The position numbers were made by a program, and so were the translations under genes. From Cricetomys ansorgei (Eukaryota; Chordata; Mammalia; Rodentia; Nesomyidae), in the NCBI GenBank assembly GCA_026225945.1, contig JAMJFZ010000769.1, positions 1,116,501-1,180,500 on the forward strand: a stretch of DNA of 64,000 bases, written 5' to 3'. Shown here in pieces: positions 10,470 through 20,509 of the stretch. Every line of letters begins with the position of its first letter. Position 1 is the stretch's first letter. The notes beneath the pieces were generated by a model, which worked only from the letters and a program-made list of their open reading frames with translations, was not told where the DNA came from and made no database searches.

Positions 10470-10900
10470 GAGCAAGTCGAAGCTGGCTTCCAACCCCACA
10501 TTAGCTCTAGGGTTGAAAACATTAGGAGTTTGGCCCTCCTTGTCTTAGCCTGGCAGCTTCACAGAAGCAAAGAGATGTGGTTGATGCTTTGTCCACCCTG
10601 TAGCTCGAAACACAGGGAGGCTTGAGCCTCATATGCATATGAGGCTACTCCCGGTATCCTTGCCCCACCAATGAGTCCCATTCTTGGGGTCAATAACAAC
10701 TCCCCTGCCCACCCTATAAACGTGCCCCAATGCTGCATTAAAGTTGAGATTGCCCCCTAACATGCGTTTCTCCGTAGTTCATGTGTTCTTGTTGATTCAC
10801 TGGGTTCACCAAAGATAGGGTGAGGATGCAGTAAGAAATGCATGCCACCTACGCTGTGCTCCCCCATGGTGGCTCCGCTGTTCCTCCAGGCAGGAAGCTG
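10470..10900 (+). mobile_element. Solo LTR-like sequence with TATA and poly(A)-like signals
   Basis: It has a TATA-type box CCTATAAACG near 10711-10720 followed closely by GCATTAAAG near 10735, a compact U3/R arrangement seen in rodent class II LTRs, and a 22-base palindrome upstream. Boundaries and family are uncertain, and no internal retroviral sequence is attached. Confidence 0.5.
10625..10646. promoter_or_regulatory. 22-base perfect palindrome centred on ATATGCATAT
   Basis: AGCCTC, ATATGCATAT and GAGGCT abut to form a perfect palindrome. The centre resembles POU/octamer-type half sites. It sits about 70 bases upstream of the TATA-like box of the LTR, where an enhancer element would be expected; function is inference. 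Confidence 0.5.
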
Positions 10901-11194
10901 CAGCTGGGGACATGCGAGTGGGTGAGGATTTCTTTATAACAATGCTCCTGCCCCAAGAACCATAGACTAATAAAATCCCCAGTACCAAATTTCCATTCAT
11001 GTTGTTGATCAGGGAAGTCTAAGTAAATCCCCAAAACAACACAGGCTATTGCTGTTGCTTTTAGTTTGTCTCTCACCCTGAATTTGAAGGTAATTATGTA
11101 TTCCTAAAGTCACCACATATTTCAGACACAGGGCTTGGAGGTATACAGCTGGATCTGATCTGGAAGCCTTCCACTTTGGGTTAGCTTTCATAGT

Positions 11195-11559
11195 ACTGGA
11201 AGGTGCAATAGAGGATCACAAGGAATAAAGCAATAGTCCTATAAACAGCTGTGAGCCCTATGAAGCATAACAATGACCAGCATGGCAAAATATTCTTAAA
11301 AGGGCAACAGTGGTACTTATATTTTGACAGTAACCGACATCTGCGTAACTGTCCCTAAGGCCCTCTCAATAGTAAGAAATTCATACCTGGTATTATAAAT
11401 CCATTCAACTACCTGTGGCTGATGAGGTCATGGGCCCTAGAGGAGAATCTATTATTGCCACATTCCTAAATCAATATAATACCTAACTGCATTGTAAATG
11501 CTTATCCTTATTCCTACAGATAAGCAGAGTTCTAATACCCTGCTTGAAGGGAAATTCAC
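11195..11559 (+). mobile_element. Rodent L1 3' UTR fragment, part 1
   Basis: It contains GTGGCTGATGAGGTCATGGG, ATACCTAACTGCATTGTAAA and GATAAGCAGAGTTCTAATAC, typical of an old rodent (Lx-type) L1 3' region. It is interrupted by a medium-reiteration repeat at about 11560 and continues at 12109. Confidence 0.55.
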
Positions 11560-11856
11560 CCCAATAGGCTCACAGGGAGTGATACAATTAGGAGGTATGG
11601 CCTTGTGTGAAGGAGTATGGCCTTGTTGGAGGAAGTGTGTCATTTGGATGGGCTTTGAGATTTGAAAGGTTCAAGCCAGGCCTCATGTCACTGGCTCTTC
11701 CTGGTGCCTGCCAATGCAGATGTAGAACTTTGGGCTCCTCAGGTACGATGTTTGCCTGGATGCCACCATGATTCCCACCATGACAATAATGGACTAAACC
11801 TCTGAATTGTAAGCCAGCCCCAACCAAATGTTTTCCTTATTAAGAGTTGCCATGCT
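11560..11856 (+). mobile_element. Rodent medium-reiteration repeat 'X', copy 1 (first half)
   Basis: It shares GGCCTTGTTGGAGGAAGTGT, GGGCTTTGAG, TGTTTGCCTG and ATGGACTAAACCTCTGAA with copies near 19.4, 23.1 and 47 kb (reverse). It is split by the B1 at 11857-12043, and its last part is found at 12044-12108. I recognise it as a common rodent dispersed repeat, possibly a non-autonomous DNA transposon, but do not give a family name. Confidence 0.7.
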
Positions 11857-12005
11857 AGCCAGGTGATGGTGGTGCACTCCTTTAATCCCAGCACTTGGGA
11901 GGCAAAACTCACTCTGTGAGTTCAAGGTTAGCCTGGTCACAAACAGAATTCTAGGATAGCTGGGGCTGCTCCATAGAGAGACCCTGTCTTGAAAAAAAGC
12001 AAAAA

Positions 12006-12040
<35 letters not shown>

Positions 12041-12043
12041 ATA
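11857..12043 (+). mobile_element. B1 SINE with (AAAT)n tail, inserted in repeat X
   Basis: It contains CTTTAATCCCAGCACTTGGG and ends in GACCCTGTCTTGAAAAAAAG plus about nine AAAT units (12001-12043). Short similar sequences AAGAGTT on both sides are a plausible target site duplication. Confidence 0.85.
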
Positions 12044-12108
12044 TCAAAAAGAGTTTCTCTGCTCATGGTATCATCTCTTTACAGCAATAGAAACCCTAAG
12101 TAAGACAC
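12044..12108 (+). mobile_element. Repeat 'X', copy 1 (second half)
   Basis: TCATGGTATCATCTCTTTAC and AGCAATAGAAACCCTAAG continue the element interrupted by the B1, matching the ends of the copies at 19.7 and 23.4 kb. Confidence 0.65.
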
Positions 12109-12850
12109 CCCTCAACAAAGAAGCTTCTTTTTGAAGCAGGCAGACACCATTTCAAAAAGCCACAACTTCTGAAAATACATAGAGTACCTAACCCAACTGA
12201 TAAATCTAAAACAAAACTCCTGCTCAGGGTACATGACAGATGATAGAGCAGAAAGATTGTAAGAACCAAAGCACCAAGACATCGGCTCTGAGATTGAGTA
12301 TTCTATATATGATAGGGAATCTACATCCATGAAATCTTCCATAAGGCTGCCTAAAGAAGACTTGACACCATCAATCCACATGCCAACATGGATTGGGAAA
12401 ATATCACAAGGTCCTAGCCCTAGATGAAGCACTATAGACAACTGCTGTTAAGAGAGTCTTCTGCAGGCATATTCCCTCTAATTGGTCTTCTGATACCAAA
12501 TGATCAGTCCTAAAAACATATACAAAAAAGCAACACTAAATGGGCTCAACAGGTTGTACTTACATATTTATATAATAAACACATGTATTGATATTATTTA
12601 TTACTTATATTATTATTTTTATATGTAATATAAAATGCATGTATGTATTTACATATTGTTATAGATGTAACAATAATAATTTTACCTACTGCATATGCAT
12701 ATGTAACAATAATTTTAGAGAAAATTAGTCATGAGTTTGAGAGGGAGTGGAAGAGATGGGTGGAGGGTTGGAGGGAGGAAAATGAAGGGGGAAATAATAT
12801 AAATACAATGCATATAAATGAAATCAAACAAATTACAAGAAAAAATAATC
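12109..12850 (+). mobile_element. Rodent L1 3' UTR, part 2
   Basis: It continues the L1 sequence from 11195-11559 and ends in the characteristic G/A-rich GGGTGGAGGGTTGGAGGGAG tract and A-rich tail. The fragment at 17.2-17.86 kb is similar throughout. Confidence 0.6.
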
Positions 12851-12965
12851 ACAGCACTTAAGAGTATAAATAGGCAGGCAGATCTCTATAAGTCAAGGCC
12901 ATCCTGATCTACATAGTGAGTTCCATGGCAGCCAGAGGTATATACAGAGAACATGCCTTTTAAAA
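12851..12965 (+). mobile_element. B1 SINE, diverged and 5' truncated
   Basis: GGCAGGCAGATCTCTATAAG and CATAGTGAGTTCCATGGCAG match the second half of B1. Confidence 0.7.
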
Positions 12966-12984
12966 ATATAGAAAAGGATAAAAA

Positions 12985-13200
12985 AGAAGGATGCATTGGC
13001 TTATACTTCTAATCTCAGTACTGGGTGCTAAAGATAAGCAGATCTATGGCACTTAACAACCAGTCAGTGTAAGCTACTTAGAGCTCTAAAAAAGGGTCAA
13101 CTCCTTTTCAAACACAAGATGAATGGCTCCTGAGGAACAGTACCTCTGTTTGGCCTCTGATTTCCACTAGCATGCACAATGAAAGAAAACACATACACAA
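12985..13200 (+). mobile_element. B4/RSINE-like composite SINE
   Basis: A B1-like head (GGCTTATACTTCTAATCTCA) is followed by a tRNA-type tail (GGCTCCTGAGGAACAGTACC, TGGCCTCTGATTTCCACTAG), the composite pattern of B4-class rodent SINEs. It is the last element before duplicated sequence resumes at about 13236. Confidence 0.55.
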
Positions 13201-13235
13201 AGAAGCCAGGGAGATGCTGACACTAAACTCACAAC

Positions 13236-13830
13236 ACTTAATCTTTGTCCTTTAGGGCTGAAAATGCCCTGGAAACAGAGACAGTGGCTATTCAGGCCTA
13301 CATGTCCAGGTCACACTATAGGGCCTGGGCTTAAGTGACCTCATTATTTCTGGAAGTGATCTCCTCATCTTCATATATCTTCACTGATGTTGGGTACTCA
13401 ATACCACAGGCTAAAGTGGGCCTGCCTATACTAGCCCAAGGCTGATCACCTTCAGCAGAACAGAGAAGGCTCTCTCTTTGCCAGCTCCTCATTCAGGAGC
13501 ATGTTAAAGATACCTATGCTATGCACTAGGTTTCAGTTTGCATTCAATCAGGACGTTAGCATCCTGCCCAAAGATTTTAAACTGACAATTTTAATTTGTC
13601 CGCATTCATTTTGCTACGTTATGGGAACTCTTGCAAAATTCCATACATGTATATCTTGTACATTGATCGATCATACTCTCCCCACTTTCCATTGCTGTAT
13701 TTCCTCCCTTCCTTTCCCCCTCATCCTGGTCACTTTCCCACTATTCTTTTATTCCTAACAGTTCACAAGGGATTTGGAGGGAAACGAAGCTTTAATTATT
13801 TCATGTATTTATTTATATTTAATAACTTCT
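13236..13830 (-). other. Duplicated upstream block of gene 1, with a candidate exon acceptor
   Basis: It aligns with 29.76-30.31 kb upstream of gene 2. On the minus strand CTGTCTCTGTTTCCAG precedes GGCATTTTCAGCCC, a strong acceptor-like site with first exon base 13268, matching a weaker one in gene 2 at 29790. The exon it would open is interrupted by the transposon block to its left. Confidence 0.5.
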
Positions 13831-13907
13831 AACTTTGCGATCTTGGCAATTTGACCAAGGGATTTATGAATGCTAAGCAAACACTGAGCTAATTTTCCAG
13901 ACTCTCC

Positions 13908-13993
13908 CCTTCCTTCCTTCCTTCCTTCCTTCCTTCCTTCCTTCCTTCCTTCCTTCCTTCCTTCCTTCCTTCCTTCTTTCTGTCTATCTATCT
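13908..13993. repeat. (CCTT)n microsatellite
   Basis: About 17 CCTT units followed by a short TCTA run: a long homopurine/homopyrimidine tract. Confidence 0.95.
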
Positions 13994-14339
13994 GTATAGC
14001 TACTTACATATATTTTATTTAAGATTGCTTCAAAACTTCACCATCTCTCTTGCCTTTGGTTCCCATTTTGAGACAGGAGAGGGGGTGGGGGAGGGGAACG
14101 GCTCATCCTACACCATGTGTTAGGTGTGGCTAACTGCTGACCAAGGCTTTATTTTTCTTCTTTTTATAATACATTTTTCATAAGTTTCTATTTCTCTCTC
14201 TCTCTCTTTTAACTTTAACTCTGCTTCCCTAGGAACATAGTTGGATTCCCAATTTTCCTTATGCTCTTAGCCTAAGGCATGCTAAAGCCCCAGGGCTACC
14301 GGATGGTTCAGTGAGGACACATATTTAGCTAGAAATTCT

Positions 14340-14839
14340 CTTTTTAATTCAGAGCCTAAACTCTGACTGGTGGCTTAGAACTCTGCCATCTGTTGAATCA
14401 GGGCTCCTTTCTAAGGGCCTTGAAGTTTATTCTTAGTATCTATTCAGGGTCCTTACCTTGACTGCAGACCTCTTGTAGAAGGAGTCTGGCTGCCTATCTA
14501 TGCGTACTACAGGCTGCCTGTATGGAGAGATGGCACTAAGACCTCCTCTGCTTCCTGTAGGAAGAAAGAAAAAACTACATCTTAAAGGTACACTCTCAAG
14601 AGTGACAGCAAGGCCAGCTTGCTGAGGGCTCAACACCATGGAAACTCCAACTCCTCATTGTACTCATGAAAATCTTCCTAGCCTACCCAATCCTTCCTCA
14701 GTCCACTGTACACAGAATTCACTGCCTAAGCCTCTGAAGATGTACTTATTAGTAGTACTTATGCTGCCCATCCAGCCATGCTCCTATCACTCTCTTATAC
14801 ACCACCGCATCCACATTTTATACACCACACCCCCTAGTG

Positions 14840-14898
<59 letters not shown>

Positions 14899-15760
14899 AG
14901 ACACCTTGGACCTGAACTCAGCTTTCAGGTGCAGGATTCTGCTCTCCTAGACCCTCCAGGGCAAAATGAGGGTTAAAAGGTCCAAGGTCCTAATGCCTCT
15001 TCTAGTCTCACAGCTGGGACTAGTTTCAATGTGTCTTAGGATCCCTCCCAATGTGAACCCAAGTCCACCAGCCACAAACATCACCTCTTCTTCCACAGTC
15101 CTATTGACAGTTTTCTCTTGTACCTCATAGGGCTGGGGATGGCACTGGATCCTCTAATATCCCTATCTTTTCTAGAATAGATTCATAAAGCCTAAAGATT
15201 TTTCCCTGTACTGATCAAAGTCCCACTGCCACCATGGGAAGCTACACCTCCTGAGTCTGTGATCTGGGCAAACCTCATATGGTGCCCACAACTTGACTTT
15301 TCATGCCTGGTTGGTGGGGGTGGGCAGGAATCTGTAAGTATCCCTGTGTTTAGGGGGCAATTCCTCTCATCTCCATCTCCTTTTGACTTTGGTTTTGAAT
15401 TAGAACTTTCACTAACATAACTGGGTTTCCACCCACTATAGTCTATTTTGCTTCTTGCTGTTACCTTTCAGACAGAACCAGAAAGCAACCCAAACTGATT
15501 TGCTAGCTTAACAGAGTGGATTCTCGGGTCCTGAGATTCCTCCTCTCATTGATCTGAGCTCATCTGTTACAAACTTTGTCTTCCTCAGTTCAAGTGTTCT
15601 GTTAGTATCAGTTTAGGGTCCTCACAAGTAAAGAAAGAAGGTTTTGATTTTTGTATGGTTTTGAGGTGCTCTTCTATTCAGTACTTTCTCTAGTGAGTAC
15701 TGGCTCTTTACACATTTATTCCATATAGGACCAAGCCTCCTGATTCTAAAGAGCCAAGAT
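14340..15760 (-). repeat. Upstream module copy A (putative MAGE 5' exon/promoter region)
   Basis: It aligns with copies at 20.5-22.1 kb and 30.6-32.1 kb over more than 1 kb, and with 26.24-26.66 kb over about 400 bases. Shared blocks include GTGACAGCAAGGCCAGCTTG, CTCATTGTACTCATG, AGCTTTCAGGT and GCAAACCTCATATGGTGCCC. The minus strand has a consensus splice donor GTCAAG|GTAAGG with the last exon base at 14457. A CA microsatellite is inserted at 14843. The ETS motifs of copy B are only partly kept (CAGGAAG on the minus strand at 14551-14557). Confidence 0.65.
14843..14898. repeat. (CA)n microsatellite
   Basis: About 27 uninterrupted CA units inside upstream module copy A. Confidence 0.97.
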
Positions 15761-15977
15761 CATTTTATTATTAATGATTTTGCTGCAATTTGTACTAGTT
15801 ATCCATTAACAAAATAGATTTTCACATGCTTTTACCACAAAAACGCCACATAAAGTAGTAAGAAAATGCATGTTTTAAGTGGTTGACCCATATAAATTAT
15901 TTATTATCTATACACATATCAAAATATGATGACATGTACCTTAAATTCACAAATTACAATTCTTTCTTTTTATGAAT

Positions 15978-16008
15978 GCATGTGTGTGTGTGTGTCTGTG
16001 TGTGTGTA
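15978..16008. repeat. (GT)n microsatellite
   Basis: Interrupted GT run. It abuts tRNA-type SINE remnants to its right. Confidence 0.85.
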
Positions 16009-16009
16009 C

Positions 16010-16372
16010 TATGTGTATACATGATATATGTGTATGCCTACGTGCCATGCACCAATGTAGAAGTCAGAAGACAACTTCTGCAGAGTCATTTCTTCCCTTC
16101 CATCTTTTCATTGGTTCTGGTGCTTAAACTCAGGTTACTAGATTTGGAAGGTGGAACCGTTTTCCTAACAAGCAGTATTTTTTTTTAATTTACTATTTTT
16201 AAACATTAATTTATTTAGCACATGCACAATAGTGGGCTTGTGAAGGTCAGGATACAATCAATGACAGCTGCAATCTCTCCCCCATATGGATTCTAAGGAT
16301 GCAACTCTGATCATCTGGTTTGGAAGCAGGTATCCCCACCTGATGAGTGAGCCCAATCCACCCTCAGGAAGT
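16010..16372 (-). mobile_element. Two diverged B3/B2-like SINEs in tandem, minus
   Basis: Both halves (about 16010-16185 and 16195-16372) show a reversed tRNA-SINE layout: GAAGTCAGAAGACAACTTCT with TTAAACTCAGGTTACTAG, then GAAGGTCAGGATACAATCAA with CCCACCTGATGAGTGAGCCC. Confidence 0.5.
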
Positions 16373-16771
16373 AATATTCTTATTCACAGAATGTTTTTCT
16401 TTTTGTCTGTAAAAAGATATCCAAAGATTCTCAGTTTGTTGATGTAAATAATAACAAATTTATTATAAATGGAAAATATACAATTCATGATCCATATTTC
16501 TCAAAATCACAAGTACTGAAAGTAAATAATTCTATATAAGTTGTCTACATTTTAAAGAGAAAACTTCCAGTTATTCCAGTCAAATTAGAATAAAAAATGC
16601 AGTATGTTACTCTCTTGTTCAAATTGGTCCCTCTTTACTTACAAAGTTAACATCTGGCAATTACAGTAAAGAACCTGCTTCAGCCCTTAGCTGATGCAGG
16701 AATATCAGGAACTCATAGGAACTCTCTTCTACAAGTTTTAAAGTCATGGTTCTTGATGGAGAATTGTGTTA
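16373..16771. other. Unassigned AT-rich sequence
   Basis: No gene or repeat recognised. Confidence 0.35.
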
Positions 16772-17178
16772 GTTAAGGTTGTTATTGCTGTGATAAAACA
16801 CCATGACCAAAAGCAGCTTGGGGAGGGAAGGGTTTATTCAGCTTACACTTCCACATCCCAGTTAATCATCAAAGGAAGTAAGGACAGGAAATCAAGCAGG
16901 ACAGCAACCTGGAGGCAGGAGCTGATGCAGAGGCCATGGAGGGCTGCTACTTATTGGATTGTTCCCCGTGGCTTTCTCAGCCTGCTTTCTTATAGAACCC
17001 AGAACCACCTGCCCAGGGGTGGTTACACTCACAATGGGATGGACCCTCAACCATCAATCACTAATTAACAAAATGCTTTACAGCCAAAATTTAAGGAGGC
17101 AATTTCTCAATTGAGGATCCTTCCTTTCAGGTAACTCTAGTTTGTGTCAAATCAATATAACACTTGCCACTACAAGAA
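16772..17178 (+). mobile_element. Rodent medium-reiteration repeat 'Y', copy 1
   Basis: It contains GCTGTGATAAAACACCATGA, GGAGGCAGGAGCTGATGCAG, TTTCTTATAGAACCCAG and TTTGTGTCAAATCAATATAA. The same layout recurs at 25.4-25.8 kb. I recognise it as a common dispersed rodent repeat; the 100-codon open frame across it is not a gene. Confidence 0.7.
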
Positions 17179-17194
17179 CCTGCCACTTTAGCAA

Positions 17195-17860
17195 ACCATC
17201 ATAATCCCTAACTATATTCTAAATATTTGCCCTTATACCACCCATAAGTGTAGTCCTCATCCCACATCAAGGAAACTTCTCTTTGCAACAGAAGGACACC
17301 ATTACAAGAAACCACAACCAATCAAAGTACAGAGTTATAGAGCCCAGTCCCAACAGATATAGCTATAACATAACTTCTGGACCTAATGCTCAGGGATCAT
17401 TGTGGAAGAGTATGGAAGAAAGATTGTAAGAATAGGGGTTTTTGCTGTGAGACTCCGTCTCCTCAGAATGTCAGAAGCTACACACAAAATCTCAACACGA
17501 CTGCCTAAACATAAATAGAACAAGAATGACACCAATAGACACACCAAAGTGGAAAGGAAAAAGTCCATGAGGCCTTAACCGTACACAAATACAGGCAAAT
17601 CAGGAATACTGACAATGAAAAACAACAGTCTTTCCCGGGTAAGAACACACTAATTGGTTATCCACTACCAAGTGGTCAGCCCTGAAAACATACAAATGAG
17701 TAACATATATGTGTATACATATATGTATGTAATAGTTAATGAAATAGGAGTCCATGAACTTGAAAAAAGAGCAAGGAGGGGTATATGGGAGGTTGGGGGA
17801 GAAAGGGGAAGCAGAAAATGATATAGTCTCAAAAACTGAAAGAAATAATTTTTAAAAAGA
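17195..17860 (+). mobile_element. Rodent L1 3' UTR fragment
   Basis: It is parallel to 12109-12850. Shared features are an AGAAAGATTGTAAGAA block, a CTGCCTAAACA block, TACCAAGTGGTCAGCCCTGA and a G-rich stretch before an A-rich tail. Confidence 0.6.
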
Positions 17861-18010
17861 AGTGAGCTATAAACAACACATACAATAACATACACCATGA
17901 GCAGAGTTGCTCATGCATGTAATGTCAGAAGTGTGGAGAGTTTTTGTAAAGCCTGGAGTATATAGTGAGTTCAATGCCAGCTTCATCTTTGGAGTAACAC
18001 TCTGATATAT

Positions 18011-18090
18011 GACACACACACACACACACACATACACACACACACACACATATATAGAGAGAGAGGGGGGGGAGGGAGGGAGAGAGAATG
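18011..18090. repeat. (CA)n / (GA)n,(G)n compound microsatellite
   Basis: CA runs with two interruptions, then TATATA, GAGAGA and poly-G/GA. Confidence 0.95.
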
Positions 18091-18249
18091 TATGTGTCTC
18101 AGTATTTATATGTGTTATGTGTTTTTTGCATTATTTCTTTGGTTCTTTTTTCTGGGTTTTTTTTTGTTGTTTGTTTGTTTTTTTGGTGGTTATTTTGTTC
18201 TATTCTTTTTCATTTATTTTTATTTTATCTTATTTTATTATTATTAGAT

Positions 18250-18425
18250 GCCTGTTTGTTTTCTAATGAGAGAAAAAAAGAGTTAGGATTTCAGTAGGTG
18301 GAGAAGGATGATCTGAGAAGGGTTGGTAGAGGGGAAACTTTAATAATAATATATTGTATGACAAAAATCTATTTTCAATAAAAATTTTAAAAGATCAAAA
18401 ATAAATTAAAAAAGATCTAGAAAAA
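18250..18425 (+). mobile_element. L1 3' terminal fragment
   Basis: GGTTGGTAGAGGGGAAAC, AATATATTGTATGACAAAAA and an A-rich tail with AATAAAAATTTT match the end of rodent L1 3' UTRs. Confidence 0.5.
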
Positions 18426-18584
18426 AAACAAAAAAAACAAAACCAATACTTATATCTCTAGTCTTCTCCAGCCTAGTTTAGTAGTTTTCACTTCAAATAC
18501 TAATTATTAAATGAAAAGGATGTGTTAGATTTTTTTTTTAAATCCCTTAATGTTTTGAAGCTATCAAACATCTCCCTTTCCCCC

Positions 18585-18589
<5 letters not shown>

Positions 18590-18635
<46 letters not shown>
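18590..18635. repeat. (CA)n microsatellite
   Basis: About 22 CA units. Confidence 0.97.
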
Positions 18636-18640
<5 letters not shown>

Positions 18641-18663
18641 TTCATTCTTTCAGCCTCAAGTTA

Positions 18664-18805
18664 GTCAAGTGATTTGGTTCATAACTGTAATCTCTGCACT
18701 CAGCAAAGTGAAGCACAAGGATTGCCAAAACTTTAAGACCATCCTCAGTTACATGGTGAGTTATGGAGCTACAGTCTAATGTCCATTCTCAAAGACAAAC
18801 AAATA
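18664..18805 (+). mobile_element. Diverged B1-like SINE
   Basis: GGTTCATAACTGTAATCTCT, ACATGGTGAGTTATGGAGCT and a terminal CTCAAAGACAAACAAA tail follow B1 order with heavy divergence. Confidence 0.45.
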
Positions 18806-19369
18806 ATATTCTCTAAAATACATTTTGGTGGTTTTATTGTTCTTACCACATAGTATATGCAGTTTTTTTTTTTTTAGTATTGAAGTCTTACCTTTTATGA
18901 CATATTAACAAAAATGAAAATGGAAATGAGTTAAGGGGCATATGGTAAGCCTCAGGCTGAGAATAGTAAAAAAAAAATGAGGATTAGATTATTTCACAAT
19001 ATGGATAAAATCTCAGTGTGGTCACTTAGCCAACTGCAAACTGGGTAAGTTCTTAAACACTCTGAATTTCAGGTTCCGTATCAATGAAATTATTTTGGTG
19101 AATTAGTCTCCACAACCCATGGAAGGTGTATAATGAAATAAAGTCACTGGCATCATAAGTGGCATATACTATATCTTTCCCTTATGTTTCATGGCCATGT
19201 TTCCAAGGCAAAGATTTTTTTCTCCCCTAGAGCTGATATAAATATAATAGAAGAGCTTCATAAGCAGGCCACAACACATTTTTATCTCTTCTATCACCTC
19301 TCCCTTTTCCTCCCCCTCTGTGCATGCTTGTGTATAAGTGTGTTTTCATGGCTCTGCACCATAGTGTCT

Positions 19370-19742
19370 GTGATGGTTTGAATAGAAATGGCGTCAATAG
19401 GCTCATGTATTTGAATGCTTGATCGTTGGGGAGTGGTACAATTAGGAAGTGTGTCCTTGTTGGAGGAAGTGTTTCACTATTGGTGGGCTTTGGGGTTCCA
19501 AATCCTCAAGCTAGGCCCAGTAGCTCTAACTTTCTGCTGCCTATGGATCCAGATATAGAACTCTTAGCTAGTTCTCCAGCACCATGTTTGCCTGCATGCA
19601 GCCATGCTCCCTGCCGCGGTGACAATGGACTAAACTTCTGAACCATTAAGCAAGCCCCAATATAAATGCTTTCCTTTCTGAGAGTTGATATGGTCATGGT
19701 GTTTCAACACAGCGGTAGTAACCCTAAGACAGTGTGTTTGTA
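19370..19742 (+). mobile_element. Rodent repeat 'X', copy 2 (near full length)
   Basis: It starts TGTGATGGTTTGAATAGAAA and ends CCCTAAGACAGTG, with CTTGTTGGAGGAAGTG, CAGCACCATGTTTGCC and GACAATGGACTAAACTTCTG between. It is the most complete of the four copies here. Confidence 0.75.
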
Positions 19743-19759
19743 TGTGTGTATGTGTTTTC

Positions 19760-19955
19760 ATGGCTTTGCACCATAGGAAACTTCACCCACTAGCTTTTAG
19801 GGATTTTCATGTTTCCACCTCCCATATACTGGTAGGAGCACTGGGATTACAGGTATGGTTGTATCAATATTTATATGGATTCTGAGGATATGGACTCAGG
19901 TCCTCAGGCTTTATGGCAAAATCCTTTATCCAGGAAACATCTGAAACATCTCTCC
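19760..19955 (-). mobile_element. B4/B3-like SINE fragment, minus
   Basis: CACTGGGATTACAGGTATGG followed by TGGACTCAGGTCCTCAGGCT gives the reversed composite SINE order. Confidence 0.4.
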
Positions 19956-20129
19956 ACTTTATTGCTTATATTTTATTTTTCATGTTTTCTATCCTTAATT
20001 CTGTAATTCCCTAGAGATGACGTTAGGTCCCTCCATGTTTCCTTGCATACATTGCCTGGGACTTGCAAGAATGTGGTACCTGGCCTGCTTGGTATGAATA
20101 TCCATTCATTTGGTTGGAGTTCTGATCAT

Positions 20130-20310
20130 TATCACAGAGGACCCAAAATTTTACTTTAATTGTGGTCTATGGTACTGGCATCTTCAAAATTAGGGCTCCT
20201 TTCTTAGAAAAGGTAACCTCTCCTCTCTGAAATATCAAACTACATTATAGCCCATACTTTCCTAGGGCAAGTCTGCCAAACTATGAGTTAAACCAAGTGC
20301 AGCCCATGTG
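20130..20310 (-). repeat. Upstream module, short fifth fragment (copy E)
   Basis: TTACTTTAATTGTGGTCTAT, AGGGCTCCTTTCTTAGAAAA and CCTCTCCTCTCTGAAA follow the same order as 30.70-30.85 kb of copy D and 20.57-20.66 kb of copy B. It directly precedes copy B, so the module head is duplicated here. Confidence 0.5.
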
Positions 20311-20509
20311 GTTATTTGAGGGTTATTTGTGGTTATTATGTGTGCCTCTCCAAGCCACTTCACTGACCTGAGGTTTTTGTTGTTTTTTTACTTAAAAAAC
20401 ACCTCATTAAATGTACATTTCTTGCTCTTTAAAGATTAACTCCCTGTTTTGCTGGTTATTCAGTCCAGTCCACCTCTTGCTTGTGCACTCTTCCCGGGAC
20501 ATTTTAAAG

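Larger units (their letters stand above)
7050..15760. repeat. Duplication unit 1 (with gene 1), diverged from 26.7-32.1 kb
   Basis: Sequence on both sides of gene 1 can be aligned by eye with sequence on both sides of gene 2. The 3' flanks (7.1-8.5 kb versus 26.7-28.17 kb), the coding regions, the first 5' flank (9.6-10.07 kb versus 29.27-29.7 kb), the next block (13.24-13.8 kb versus 29.76-30.3 kb) and the upstream module (14.34-15.76 kb versus 30.6-32.1 kb) are in the same order and orientation. Unit 1 is longer because transposons were inserted at 10.07-13.24 kb. Boundaries are approximate. Confidence 0.75.
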
